From an uncultured Clostridia bacterium (GTDB lineage Bacteria; Bacillota; Clostridia; UMGS1883): DNA of 64,000 bases. The notes beneath the pieces are model-generated. The model saw nothing but the letters and a program-made list of their open reading frames with translations. It was not told the DNA's origin and ran no database searches. The translations under genes and the position numbers were made by a program. Where the stretch lies: NCBI GenBank assembly GCA_947589005.1, contig CANPZO010000011.1:1-64000 (forward strand), in the 5' to 3' direction. This document shows, piece by piece, positions 25,691-34,268 of this stretch. The first letter of the stretch is position 1; each line of letters starts with the position of its first letter.

Positions 25691-26494
25691 ATGCGCAGGA
25701 CTATTGTCAACCGTTTCCGCGATTTTGTGGACTTCAACGTCATACAGTACGGCCACGAGGACTGCCGGCCAAACTATTCCATAGGCAGCTTTGTGCGCTC
25801 CAACCACCTTATACATTACGTACACCGGGGCAGGGGCGTCTACCGCCTCGAGGGACGGGAGTACGTTTTGGGGCCGGGGGACGCCTTTCTGATATATCCC
25901 AAGGATGTGACATACTACCGGGCGGACGGCGAGGACCCATGGGAATATTCCTGGGTGGAGTTCACCGGCGCGGCGGCGGACATATATATAAGCTCCACGG
26001 ACTTTTCGCGCCAGTGTCCGGTAATGCGTGGCTGCGAAGGGGCGGAGGAGGCTCTGCTGCGGCTGACCGAAGCCGACGGCCTTAACCCTTACGAGCTTTA
26101 CGCCCGTCTTTTGGACGTGCTTGCGGCCTTTGTATCAAAAAAGCCCCGGCCGGCGTCCATGGCCGAGGACTATGTAAAATACGCCCTTAACTATATCCAC
26201 ACCGTCCACTATCACGGCTCCGTTTCCGTCAGCGATTTGAGCGCCTACGTGGGCGTGAACCGCAGCTATCTCTGCCGTCTGTTCAAGGAGCGCCTCGGCG
26301 TCTCGCCAAAGCAGTATATCCGCACCTACCGCATGAACAACGCCGCCCGCCTGCTGGCGGAGACCAACCTGCCCATCGGACAGATAGCCCAAGCCTCGGG
26401 CTACGAGGATCAGCTCTATTTTTCCACAGCGTTCAGGAACTTTTTCGGCCACAGTCCCACCGAGCACAGGAAAACCGCCAAGGAAAACAAATAG
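25691..26494 (+). CDS. AraC-family transcriptional regulator
   Basis: A 267-residue activator with an N-terminal cupin-type sensor domain (about 1-150, including VHRGRGVYRLEGREYVLGPGD) and a C-terminal pair of helix-turn-helix motifs (about 165-262, including VSVSDLSAYVGVNRSYLCRLF and YFSTAFRNFFGHSP). It is divergent from the GH105-led pectin operon, with about 150 bp between starts, and is very likely its sugar-responsive activator. No transporter or two-component system accompanies it. The start follows GGGTGATATA. Confidence 0.9.
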   Translation: MRRTIVNRFRDFVDFNVIQYGHEDCRPNYSIGSFVRSNHLIHYVHRGRGVYRLEGREYVLGPGDAFLIYPKDVTYYRADGEDPWEYSWVEFTGAAADIYISSTDFSRQCPVMRGCEGAEEALLRLTEADGLNPYELYARLLDVLAAFVSKKPRPASMAEDYVKYALNYIHTVHYHGSVSVSDLSAYVGVNRSYLCRLFKERLGVSPKQYIRTYRMNNAARLLAETNLPIGQIAQASGYEDQLYFSTAFRNFFGHSPTEHRKTAKENK

Positions 26495-26615
26495 GACGCC
26501 GGAGCTTTTTCCCGCTCCAAACATCCTTGCCAACGGAGGGAAGACTGTCTCGGCTTTATTAAAAACTTAAAAACCGCCCGAACCGCAGAGCGTGAAATTT
26601 TGTTGAAATTGCCCT

Positions 26616-26708
26616 TTGAAAAGCCGGGTAAACCGTGTTAAAATATGTATATCGTGTGGCGGACGGCGCGTAAATCCAGATTGGGTTTACGCGCCGTCCT
26701 CTTTTTTG
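26616..26708 (+). promoter_or_regulatory. Promoter followed by a leader terminator hairpin before the MATE gene
   Basis: TTGAAA (26616-26621) and TAAAAT (26639-26644) have a 17-bp spacer. About 12 bp past the expected transcript start lies a 13-bp stem GACGGCGCGTAAA (26662-26674 with 26686-26698) followed by CTCTTTTTTG. The hairpin sits 24 bp before the MATE gene. It either ends araC transcription or acts as an attenuator in the MATE leader. No second promoter is obvious between hairpin and gene. Confidence 0.55.
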
Positions 26709-26731
26709 AAATAATTTATGAGGTGAATTAA

Positions 26732-28174
26732 ATGGACAATTCAAGTGCTTATCTTGCCGAGGAAAGGCTCGGCAAACTGATGCGGAAGTACGCCGTGCCC
26801 TGCATCATTTCGCTGTTGGTGGCGGCATTGTACAACATTGTGGACCAGATTTTTATTGCCAACGCCGACTATTTGGGCTCATACGGCAACGCGGCGAACA
26901 CCGTCGTTTTCCCGCTTACGGTCATCGCTCTGGCCATCGCCGTCATGATAGGCGACGGCTGCTGCGCCTTTGTGAGCCTGAGCCTCGGCAGGCATAACGG
27001 TGGAGACGCTGAGACCGGCATGGGGAACGCGGTGGTGCTTTCGGCGCTCAGCGGCGTTGTGCTCTGCGTCGTTTATCTGATATTTCAGGATGCCATCGTT
27101 ACCGCTTTCGGCGGCACGGTAAATCGGGAGACCTATGACTATTCAATGGAATATTTCTTTTATATCACTCTCGGCATCCCCTTTTACGTGTTCGGCCAGG
27201 CCATGAACCCGGTCATCCGCTCGGACGGCAGTCCCAAGTTTGCCATGGCGTCCACCCTTGCCGGAGCGGTGGCGAATATTGTGCTTGACCCGATTTTCAT
27301 TTTTGGCTTTAAGTGGGGAATGATGGGCGCGGCGGCGGCTACCGTGGCCGGTCAGGTGATAACGGCGATACTCGCGGCGCGGTATCTCTTCCGCACAAAA
27401 TCGGTAAGACTCAAAAAGGCCAGCTTTAAGCTCGATTTGCGTATAATAGGGAAGATAATTCCCCTGGGTATATGCAGCTTTTTGTCACAGATATCCCTCG
27501 TTGCGGCAATGGCGGCCATAAATAACATGATACGCAAGTACGGCGCCCAGCACGAGATATTTTCTCAGGTGCGGTATGCCCAGATACCCATGGCCGTGGT
27601 GGGGATAGTTATGAAGTTTTTCCAGATAGTGATATCTGTCGTGGTAGGCATGGCGGCGGGCTGTATCCCTATTGTCGGCTATAATATGGGCGCCGGGAGA
27701 AAGGACAGGGTGAAAAATCTCTTCACGCTGCTGCTCATCTGTGAGGCGGCGGTCGGAGCCGCCGCTCTGCTGGCGGTCGAGCTTTTCCCGCGTCAGCTTA
27801 TAGCCGTGTTCGGCGCGGCCAACGAGAGCGCCTACTACACCGATTTCGCAGTAAAAGCCTTCAGGATATATCTCTGCATGATGGTTTTCGCCTGCGTAAA
27901 CAAGGCGGCCTTTATCTTTCTCCAGGCCATGGGTCGGGCCGCGGCTTCAACAATGCTTTCCATGGTGAGGGAATTTGTTTTCGGCGTGGGCTTTGCGCTG
28001 CTGCTGCCGGTTTGGTTCGGCCTTGACGGAGTGCTGTACTCCATGCCGGCGTCAGATATTTTGACCTTTGTGATTTCGGCGGCGGTCATCGTTTCCACCT
28101 ACCGGCAGCTCTCGGAGCGGCCGGCGGCGGGGGAAAATTCCGCTCAGCGTCAGGAACTGCTCTTGACAAACTAA
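26732..28174 (+). CDS. MATE-family multidrug/metabolite exporter
   Basis: A 480-residue membrane protein with about twelve hydrophobic helices in two halves, as in MATE cation antiporters that expel drugs or metabolites. The N-terminal pattern LGKLMRKYAVPCIISLLVAALYNIVDQIFI is typical of the clostridial DinF/NorM-like branch (quoted in part). The second half repeats the layout around KIIPLGICSFLSQ. The start follows TATGAGGTG. It may be controlled by the leader hairpin upstream. The substrate cannot be predicted. Confidence 0.9.
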   Translation: MDNSSAYLAEERLGKLMRKYAVPCIISLLVAALYNIVDQIFIANADYLGSYGNAANTVVFPLTVIALAIAVMIGDGCCAFVSLSLGRHNGGDAETGMGNAVVLSALSGVVLCVVYLIFQDAIVTAFGGTVNRETYDYSMEYFFYITLGIPFYVFGQAMNPVIRSDGSPKFAMASTLAGAVANIVLDPIFIFGFKWGMMGAAAATVAGQVITAILAARYLFRTKSVRLKKASFKLDLRIIGKIIPLGICSFLSQISLVAAMAAINNMIRKYGAQHEIFSQVRYAQIPMAVVGIVMKFFQIVISVVVGMAAGCIPIVGYNMGAGRKDRVKNLFTLLLICEAAVGAAALLAVELFPRQLIAVFGAANESAYYTDFAVKAFRIYLCMMVFACVNKAAFIFLQAMGRAAASTMLSMVREFVFGVGFALLLPVWFGLDGVLYSMPASDILTFVISAAVIVSTYRQLSERPAAGENSAQRQELLLTN

Positions 28175-28254
28175 GGCCGCGGCCTCGCTTTTACGCCTTT
28201 TATACAGTTATTTTTAACAATAATACGCATATATATTTTTGTGTAAAATCCCCT

Positions 28255-28283
28255 TTGACCGCCGTCAAAAAATGATGTATAAT
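28255..28283 (+). promoter_or_regulatory. Sigma-A promoter of the CarD-like gene
   Basis: TTGACC (28255-28260) and TATAAT (28278-28283) with a 17-bp spacer, just upstream of a GGGGGAA ribosome site. Confidence 0.8.
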
Positions 28284-28304
28284 TATATTATTGGGGGAAT
28301 TTGT

Positions 28305-28811
28305 ATGTATAAGACAGGCGACTATATAATCTACGGTGCGGAGGGCGTGTGCCGAGTAGAATCCGTAGGCCCGCTGGAGATGAAGGGCGCGAAAAGCGGC
28401 ACCCAATACTATACCCTTCTGCCGGTTTATAGGGACGGCAATATTTACGCGCCCGTGGACACGGCCGTGTATACCCGTCCGGTCATGACAAAAAGCGAGG
28501 CGATGGACCTTATCGGGAAGATACCCACCATAGAGGGCGAAATCCTTGACAATAAAAATCCGCGCATACTTAGCGAGCGGTATAAGGTATACCTGAAAAG
28601 CGGGAGCTGTCTGGAGCTGGTGAAGCTCGTTCGGATGATTTACGCCAAGGGGCGCACCGCCGCGAAAAGCGGAAAACGCCTGGGTCAGACCGACGAGCGC
28701 AGCATGAAGCGCGCCGAGGAAATGCTCCACAACGAGCTGGCCTTCGCTCTGGGTATCGAGCCGGGCAGGGTAAAGGATTTTATTACGGAAACCCTGGAAG
28801 AACGGAAGTAA
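28305..28811 (+). CDS. CarD/CdnL-family transcription regulator
   Basis: A 168-residue protein with an N-terminal CarD/TRCF RNA-polymerase-interacting Tudor-like domain (MYKTGDYIIYGAEGVCRVES... TLLPVYRDGNIYAPVDT) and a C-terminal helical DNA-binding part. CarD-type proteins stabilise promoter open complexes. The start is set at 28305, behind GGGGGAATTTGT; 22 upstream in-frame residues overlap the promoter and are rejected. It has its own promoter and terminator, so it is monocistronic. Confidence 0.85.
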   Translation: MYKTGDYIIYGAEGVCRVESVGPLEMKGAKSGTQYYTLLPVYRDGNIYAPVDTAVYTRPVMTKSEAMDLIGKIPTIEGEILDNKNPRILSERYKVYLKSGSCLELVKLVRMIYAKGRTAAKSGKRLGQTDERSMKRAEEMLHNELAFALGIEPGRVKDFITETLEERK

Positions 28812-28838
28812 ACTGTTATAAAATATGCGCTTAAATGT

Positions 28839-28873
28839 AATGTCCGCTCCATGACTTTGGAGCGGACATTTTA
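28839..28873 (+). terminator. Terminator of the CarD-like gene
   Basis: A 12-bp stem AATGTCCGCTCC (28839-28850) pairs with GGAGCGGACATT (28859-28870), followed by TTACT. The tail is short on both strands. It may also serve the convergent TIR gene. Confidence 0.6.
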
Positions 28874-28907
28874 CTCTGTCAATGACAATTATACTTTATC
28901 CGGCGTC

Positions 28908-31900
28908 TCACTCGCCATTGATCTCGGCCTCGGCCCGAGCGACAAGCTGCTCGCTGGAATAGTAGGGATAAACGTATATTCCGTCTGATGTTCCTATAGA
29001 TATTTCCTCACGCTCCGGCAAAATTTCACTTACGCTGTTCAGATCAAACTGCATATCACACTCCATAGTTTCAAGGTCTATGAACCACAACGGATAATGC
29101 TTATCGACCTGATAAAGATTTAACCACGAAATCACGGCCTGATTCTTTTCGAGATCCATACGTATAAAGTCAGGTTCCTCGCCAACATCCCTTGTGGATA
29201 TTTCTCCGAGCTTTTCCCCTGTTTTGAAATCATACTTATACAGTTTGCTGTTTTGGCCGTAAACCAGTATGCAATCGCTGTCAGGTATGAAGGCCGTCAT
29301 AACGACTTTAAACTCGGTAGTGAAGGTATTCACCTCTTCCATTGTCTCAGTGTCAAATATCACGACTTTATTTAATACCGATAAGGCCAGTCTGTGCATA
29401 CCGTCGTCCATACTGAACAGCTTTTTCGGGTTCTGTATTGTCTGTTCCAACCTAAAGGTATCTGTTTCGTATATTCTCTCGTCCGTTTCATAAATCTGAT
29501 ATTTTTCTCCGGTCACCAAGTCCAGTATATATACCTTATAGATAGAATCCCACGAATTATCATAGTCTATTTTATCTATATACACAAATTTGGTGCCGTC
29601 GTCGCTCGTCAAACTTACGTTATTATAAGCGTTCACATTCAAGCTATTCCTGTGCGTTCCGTCACCGTCTATACGTATGATCTCATCATACTTCGAAATG
29701 ATAAGCGCATCGCCATCGACACTTGACGATATATCGATAACGCCTTCGCCGTCCACGCCGCTCAGCACATCTTCCTCTCCGTCATCTATATTGTAATAGT
29801 ATATCTCGTCGTCCATGCAGTAAAATACATATCCGCCGCACAAACAATAACACGGAACATACTGAACGTCTCTAAGATGTATCTTCGCTTTTTGTTTTAA
29901 TGTATCCGCGTCATATACAAATAGCCAAGTGTCACCCGTATCCGTATCTTTCATAGACGTTCCCACCAGCGTATTGTCCATGCTGTATATATAGTCCATG
30001 GCCTCAAAGCCGGGCTCGGATATTTTTTTAGAATTTTTCGCGTCATTTTTAAGGGTGTAGACGGCAATATCGCACTTTGCGCAAACCGACGCGAAATAAT
30101 CTCCCGCGCAGTCGGCGCCTATTTCGGTTGGCGCTATTGTTTCAGATACGTTAGCGGTTCCTTCCACCGGATTAACGTTCCGAACAGAGCCGTCGGCGCA
30201 GATGAAACGTATGACGTTCCCGTCACCCCACACCTTAACGATATCGGAGCCCACGGAGCCGGACATTATAACTTGTCCTGAGGCTCTGTCCATGATAACA
30301 CATTCGTCATTTAAGGTCATCACTGCAACCGGGAATTGCCACCCGCCGTAACTGATGACGTGACCGTCCAAATATGGCTGAGGATATTTCACAACTCCGT
30401 TTCGCCCACCTTTTCCATCAGAAATTTCAAGTCCCGGAACCAGCTCTCCATTACCGGAGAACACAAGGTCCTGCGAGGCCACTTCCTCACCGCGAGTGAA
30501 AAGTCTCACCCCGCGGCAAAATTCAACGTTGGCGGAAGGATAGAAATAGCCTGTGGTGTCCGTCATGCACATATACGAGTCTTCCCCAAGGTAAGCCACC
30601 TCACAAAGCTTTTCCGGCACAGCCAGCATAGCGGTATATGTCTTATCTTCTATATCAAACTCAAAAAGCCGCGCGTCAACCTGAAATGTCGGATCTTTCG
30701 AAATGGCGGCAATGAATTTCGAGCCGCCGTAAAAATCGCATATTCCGCCGCCATAGAACGAAAAATATCCGGGCTCTCCGTCAATTGGCGGCAGAGTTGT
30801 ATCCCAAATGATCCGTCCGTCCGACACGTCAATGAACATCAGCCTGTCAGACGTGTTCACCTCGATTACCGAGCGGTCGTCAGACAGCATGCTTCCGCTG
30901 TTGGAAATGTCCAGCAGTACAGTTTCTTCCCCGGTCGTCACATCCAGCTTATTAATGCTGTCGAATGTATCTATAATCACAGTATCGTTATCAATAAACC
31001 GGGCATATCTTAAAGAATATTCTCTGACGGTACACAGACGTTTTCCGCTTGCGGTGTCCCATACATACAGAGCAAACGGCTGTCCCGAATCCCAGGCCAT
31101 CAGCCTCGACCCGTCGGGGCTTAACACAACTTCTTCAATTTTTGTGTCGGCCGACAACATACGGTCGAGCTTCAGGGTTGGCCGCGGCATATATGTATAT
31201 GTGGCCTTCGTTAAAAACCTCTGAGTGGATAGCAGAAGCTCATTGGGATCATTGGCATACGGGCGGACGGAAAGGGCCGTCTTCAGGGCGCCTATCCTGT
31301 CGTTGTCGTTAAACATCGTCTCGGCCGTTTTTGTGGAAATTTCGGCGTTAGCCAGCCTCAACTCGGCGTTTTGCTCATTGAGCTGAATGTTCTGCCCGTT
31401 TATTTTCAGAGCGGTGGCCCCGCTGTACACGGCAAACGACGATATCAGCACGAACACCGCCGTCGCCACGACGATCATGCGCTTAAACTTACGCCGGCGG
31501 TTCCGGTCATACAGGGCGTCGAAGTCACAGTTTGATATGGCCGCGGCTATACGCAAAAACTCGCTTTTCAGCTTTTTCATGGACTCCTTCTGGCTTTCGC
31601 CCGCAATATTTGCCGCCAGGGGCTCCACGTCCATTTCACGCTGCCACATTCTGCCGGCGCTGTCGGTGTATACCTCGACCGTGTGGCGCAGCTCCTCGGG
31701 GAAGTTTTCCGGCCCGCCCTCTATGAGCAGCGGGATTATATTTCCGGTGGAATTGTTGTGCAGCTTCTTGAAATACTCTATTTCCTCGATGCACCACCGC
31801 GACCGCCTGGTTTCGGAAGAACATATGACTATGAGATATTCTGAATTTTCGAGGGCTCTCTTTATTTTTTCGCTGAGGTCGCTGCCCGCGGAAAGCTCCT

Positions 31901-32054
31901 CCACATCCCTGAATACTCTCCAATCCTCCTTAAGACCTCTCAGTTCCTTGGGAAATTTATAAGTCTCCAACATCCTGTGCAGCTTTACGGCCACACGTTT
32001 GTCAAATTCGGTGTGCCGGTAGCTTATAAACGCCTTGAAGGTATATTCTTTCAT
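28908..32054 (-). CDS. TIR-transmembrane-beta-propeller protein
   Basis: A 1048-residue protein. Residues 3 to about 150 are a TIR domain: KAFISYRH at the start, FRDVEEL (box 2 region), YLIVICSSETRRSRWCIEEIEYF with a probable catalytic glutamate of NAD-cleaving TIRs. A membrane helix follows at about 192-213 (MIVVATAVFVLISSFAVY), then a short coiled coil with alternating LNEQNAEL-type residues (220-250). The remaining 780 residues are WD40/YVTN-like beta-propeller repeats with frequent WDT, VYDAD and IFDTET blades. The start is taken at the ATG behind GGGCGG, because the ATG 42 bases upstream lies at the predicted transcript start. The gene is AT-richer than its neighbours. It is divergent from the RyR/SLATT-like pair and probably acts as a sensor-effector in a conflict or stress system. 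Confidence 0.85.
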   Translation of the reverse strand: MKEYTFKAFISYRHTEFDKRVAVKLHRMLETYKFPKELRGLKEDWRVFRDVEELSAGSDLSEKIKRALENSEYLIVICSSETRRSRWCIEEIEYFKKLHNNSTGNIIPLLIEGGPENFPEELRHTVEVYTDSAGRMWQREMDVEPLAANIAGESQKESMKKLKSEFLRIAAAISNCDFDALYDRNRRRKFKRMIVVATAVFVLISSFAVYSGATALKINGQNIQLNEQNAELRLANAEISTKTAETMFNDNDRIGALKTALSVRPYANDPNELLLSTQRFLTKATYTYMPRPTLKLDRMLSADTKIEEVVLSPDGSRLMAWDSGQPFALYVWDTASGKRLCTVREYSLRYARFIDNDTVIIDTFDSINKLDVTTGEETVLLDISNSGSMLSDDRSVIEVNTSDRLMFIDVSDGRIIWDTTLPPIDGEPGYFSFYGGGICDFYGGSKFIAAISKDPTFQVDARLFEFDIEDKTYTAMLAVPEKLCEVAYLGEDSYMCMTDTTGYFYPSANVEFCRGVRLFTRGEEVASQDLVFSGNGELVPGLEISDGKGGRNGVVKYPQPYLDGHVISYGGWQFPVAVMTLNDECVIMDRASGQVIMSGSVGSDIVKVWGDGNVIRFICADGSVRNVNPVEGTANVSETIAPTEIGADCAGDYFASVCAKCDIAVYTLKNDAKNSKKISEPGFEAMDYIYSMDNTLVGTSMKDTDTGDTWLFVYDADTLKQKAKIHLRDVQYVPCYCLCGGYVFYCMDDEIYYYNIDDGEEDVLSGVDGEGVIDISSSVDGDALIISKYDEIIRIDGDGTHRNSLNVNAYNNVSLTSDDGTKFVYIDKIDYDNSWDSIYKVYILDLVTGEKYQIYETDERIYETDTFRLEQTIQNPKKLFSMDDGMHRLALSVLNKVVIFDTETMEEVNTFTTEFKVVMTAFIPDSDCILVYGQNSKLYKYDFKTGEKLGEISTRDVGEEPDFIRMDLEKNQAVISWLNLYQVDKHYPLWFIDLETMECDMQFDLNSVSEILPEREEISIGTSDGIYVYPYYSSEQLVARAEAEINGE

Positions 32055-32102
32055 TTTCACCGCCCGCTTTCTCATAATTTTGTCGGAATATGTCATGATT
32101 AA

Positions 32103-32131
32103 ATTATACTATGTTTGTAATGAAATGTCAA
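32103..32131 (-). promoter_or_regulatory. Consensus promoter of the TIR gene
   Basis: TTGACA (32126-32131) and TATAAT (32103-32108) on the minus strand with a 17-bp spacer, both perfect consensus. The transcript would start near 32096, so the TIR protein probably starts at the internal ATG at 32054. Confidence 0.85.
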
Positions 32132-32164
32132 GGAAATAAATTTTCCGTTAAGTTATATTTTAAC

Positions 32165-32193
32165 TTGACATTTTTTCCTCAGCATGATAAAAT
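32165..32193 (+). promoter_or_regulatory. Promoter of the RyR/SLATT-like genes
   Basis: TTGACA (32165-32170) and TAAAAT (32188-32193) with a 17-bp spacer. It lies back to back with the TIR promoter, whose TTGACA is only 33 bp away. An AAGAGGTG ribosome site follows at 32201-32208. Confidence 0.8.
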
Positions 32194-32212
32194 TTTTTTA
32201 AAGAGGTGTTAA

Positions 32213-32503
32213 ATGATGATTTATGAGCCCAAACCAATTGACACCAGCGATATAGAGCTGAGCGCGGACCTTGAACAGGTGGTGGAGGACATATCCCGCA
32301 ATATTCACGACGTCTGGGCGCTGCGGCGGATAAGCGAGGGCTGGGTCTACGGCAGCGAAAAGGACGGCTCAAAAAAAACCACGCCCTACCTCGTGGACTA
32401 CAGCCAGCTGCCGGAGCACGAAAAGGACACCGACCGCGCGACGGTCACCGAGACGGTGAAAATGCTCCTGAAGCTCGGATATAAAATCGAAAAGGAAAAA
32501 TAA
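32213..32503 (+). CDS. Stand-alone RyR-domain protein
   Basis: A 96-residue protein almost entirely made of one RyR domain (Pfam RyR), the module repeated in ryanodine receptors. Key pattern: HDVWALRRISEGWVYG, then PYLVDYSQLPEHEKDTDR and VKMLLKLGYKIEK at the end. In prokaryotes RyR domains occur in predicted nucleotide-dependent signalling and conflict systems, often with SLATT or TIR-like partners. Here the gene sits between a divergent TIR protein and a four-helix membrane protein, with only two bases to the latter. It may be the ligand sensor or adaptor of the set. That role is inferred. Confidence 0.88.
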   Translation: MMIYEPKPIDTSDIELSADLEQVVEDISRNIHDVWALRRISEGWVYGSEKDGSKKTTPYLVDYSQLPEHEKDTDRATVTETVKMLLKLGYKIEKEK

Positions 32504-32505
32504 TC

Positions 32506-34176
32506 ATGAAGTTTAATTTGGCTGTAATAGGTTACTTGCCGGAGGGGAAGGCCGTTCGCGGTCAAATCGACAAATTGACAGGCGACATCGAGAGGACAAT
32601 GTTCCCCGGGGAAAGCCCCCGCATAAACGCGATAATAAGCCCGGAATATACGGGGGACGGTTGGAGCTCTTACCTGGCGGGCAAGGGGTATGCCGTCAGC
32701 GGCTGCGCTTTGAAGGCCGACCGTTCACGTCTCGGCGGCTGCGACCGCAGCGTGCTCATCGACGCCTCGGACCGAAGTGTGATCGGCGAGTCCGTATGCA
32801 GCCGGGCCGACATGATATTAATGGTGTGGAACGAGGATATACGTGAGATGGACGGAGCGGTCTGGGAGATAATGCAGCGGGCCCAGCACGCAAAGACCCC
32901 CTGCGTTTGGGTGTCATCAGGACCGTCGTCTGCGGGGAAGGTCTGTTGGGCGTCCGGCAGCAGCTTTGAGCCTTACCGCCCCGAGCTGCTCGACGGCCTG
33001 TACAAGAGCTTTTCCGCCCGGCGGCTCGAGCCGTCGCCGCCTGAGAAAAAGCCGCGTTTTCTTCTTTCGGCGGGCATACGCCTCAGAAATAACTATCTGA
33101 ACAGACACAACGCCGGCTCCGTGGAGGTTACGGCAAAAAACGACGTCCTGCTTCGGGACGACTACATAGAAAGCGAACCGGCCGCCGAGGAGATGCGGCG
33201 GGCACTGCTGGAACGGTTCAGGGCATTTGACAGGTCCGCCATACAAAACTCGGCAATGTTCCAGTCGGTCATGTACTGGAGGGGGATACTGCCCTTTATA
33301 ACGACCGTCTTTCTGGCGGTCGCCCTGTATGCCGGCCCGATACTGAGATTTCTGCCCATCAAAATTTTTTCCGAAACTCATGTGCTTGACATCATCATGG
33401 GCATCGGCTTTCTCGTGTACGCGGCGCTCAACCTTTACGTGTACCGGCTTTCAAAAAACCCATTTGTAACAGACTGGCGCCGGCAATTCCTCGACTCAAG
33501 ATACGTGGCGGAAATGCTCCGCGTGCTCATTCACTTCACCCCTTACGGTATAAGCATGGATTTGCGGAAGCTAAGCGGCGGCGACGAAAGCATCTGTGCC
33601 ACGGTTCGCGATATCATCGACGAGAACGAGAAAAGCTCCATAGAGTTAGACAAGGGCAGGGTCCGCGGCATACTGGACCACGCGGTCGAACTGCTGAAGG
33701 ACCAGATAAGCTACCACGAATTTTCGGCGGAAAGATACAGAAGCATTGTGCGGGCGCTGAGGAAATGGTATTCCGTGATTTTCAAAATCGGCTTTGCGCT
33801 GGTTCTCTTGCGCACCATGATGCAGTTTGCGCTGGTGCTTGACGGCACGCTTTACGATATTCCTTTTTCCGACAATGTAATTTCAACCGCAAACACCTGC
33901 GCCAGCGTTATCGCCATGCTGATCCCCGCGTGGGCCGCGTATTTTTTGTCTAAGCTGACCCATTGCAGCTACGAGTATAATTACGAAAATCACTGTAATA
34001 TGGCAAAAAATCTCCGTGCCGAGCTGGAACGGCTGGAATATTCCAAAAATTTTGACAGCTCCGTCCTGCTCGAAACCCTCGGCTTCACCGCCGAACGGCT
34101 GTCGGAGGCCCTCCTTGTGGACGACACATATCCGTGGCGCGGGAAAATACAAGGCTCCAAAGTCACAACAATGTGA
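32506..34176 (+). CDS. Rossmann-like sensor fused to a four-helix SLATT-like membrane domain
   Basis: A 556-residue protein. Residues 1-170 look like a Rossmann-type domain related to TIR/LOG-like nucleotide-binding sensors: FNLAVIGYLPEGK at the start, a strand ADMILMVWNED near 101, and a helix-strand GAVWEIMQRAQHAKTPCVWVSS. A basic linker follows (182-255). Four membrane helices come in two pairs, about 261-280 and 292-313, then 423-446 and 459-482, separated by a 110-residue cytoplasmic helical part. The tail after the last helix, with YEYNYENHCNMAKNLRAEL, resembles SLATT-type proteins proposed as pore-forming effectors. It is the second gene after RyR and ends before a strong terminator. 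The domain names are tentative; the layout is clear. Confidence 0.65.
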   Translation: MKFNLAVIGYLPEGKAVRGQIDKLTGDIERTMFPGESPRINAIISPEYTGDGWSSYLAGKGYAVSGCALKADRSRLGGCDRSVLIDASDRSVIGESVCSRADMILMVWNEDIREMDGAVWEIMQRAQHAKTPCVWVSSGPSSAGKVCWASGSSFEPYRPELLDGLYKSFSARRLEPSPPEKKPRFLLSAGIRLRNNYLNRHNAGSVEVTAKNDVLLRDDYIESEPAAEEMRRALLERFRAFDRSAIQNSAMFQSVMYWRGILPFITTVFLAVALYAGPILRFLPIKIFSETHVLDIIMGIGFLVYAALNLYVYRLSKNPFVTDWRRQFLDSRYVAEMLRVLIHFTPYGISMDLRKLSGGDESICATVRDIIDENEKSSIELDKGRVRGILDHAVELLKDQISYHEFSAERYRSIVRALRKWYSVIFKIGFALVLLRTMMQFALVLDGTLYDIPFSDNVISTANTCASVIAMLIPAWAAYFLSKLTHCSYEYNYENHCNMAKNLRAELERLEYSKNFDSSVLLETLGFTAERLSEALLVDDTYPWRGKIQGSKVTTM

Positions 34177-34194
34177 TACAGGTTTAACAAGCCT

Positions 34195-34239
34195 GTATGT
34201 AAGAACCGGCGGCCCTAAGGCTCGCCGGTTCTTACATAC
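34195..34239. terminator. Bidirectional terminator between the SLATT-like gene and the HAD gene
   Basis: A 17-bp near-perfect stem GTATGTAAGAACCGGCG (34195-34211) pairs with 34223-34239. It lies between convergent genes that end at 34176 (+) and 34269 (-). Confidence 0.75.
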
Positions 34240-34268
34240 ATTCAAAAATTTTAACAAATAACGGCGTG

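Noticed and set aside
28908-34176. Prophage or integrative element around the TIR island
   Set aside because: No integrase, structural phage genes, att-like repeats or tRNA junction were found around it.
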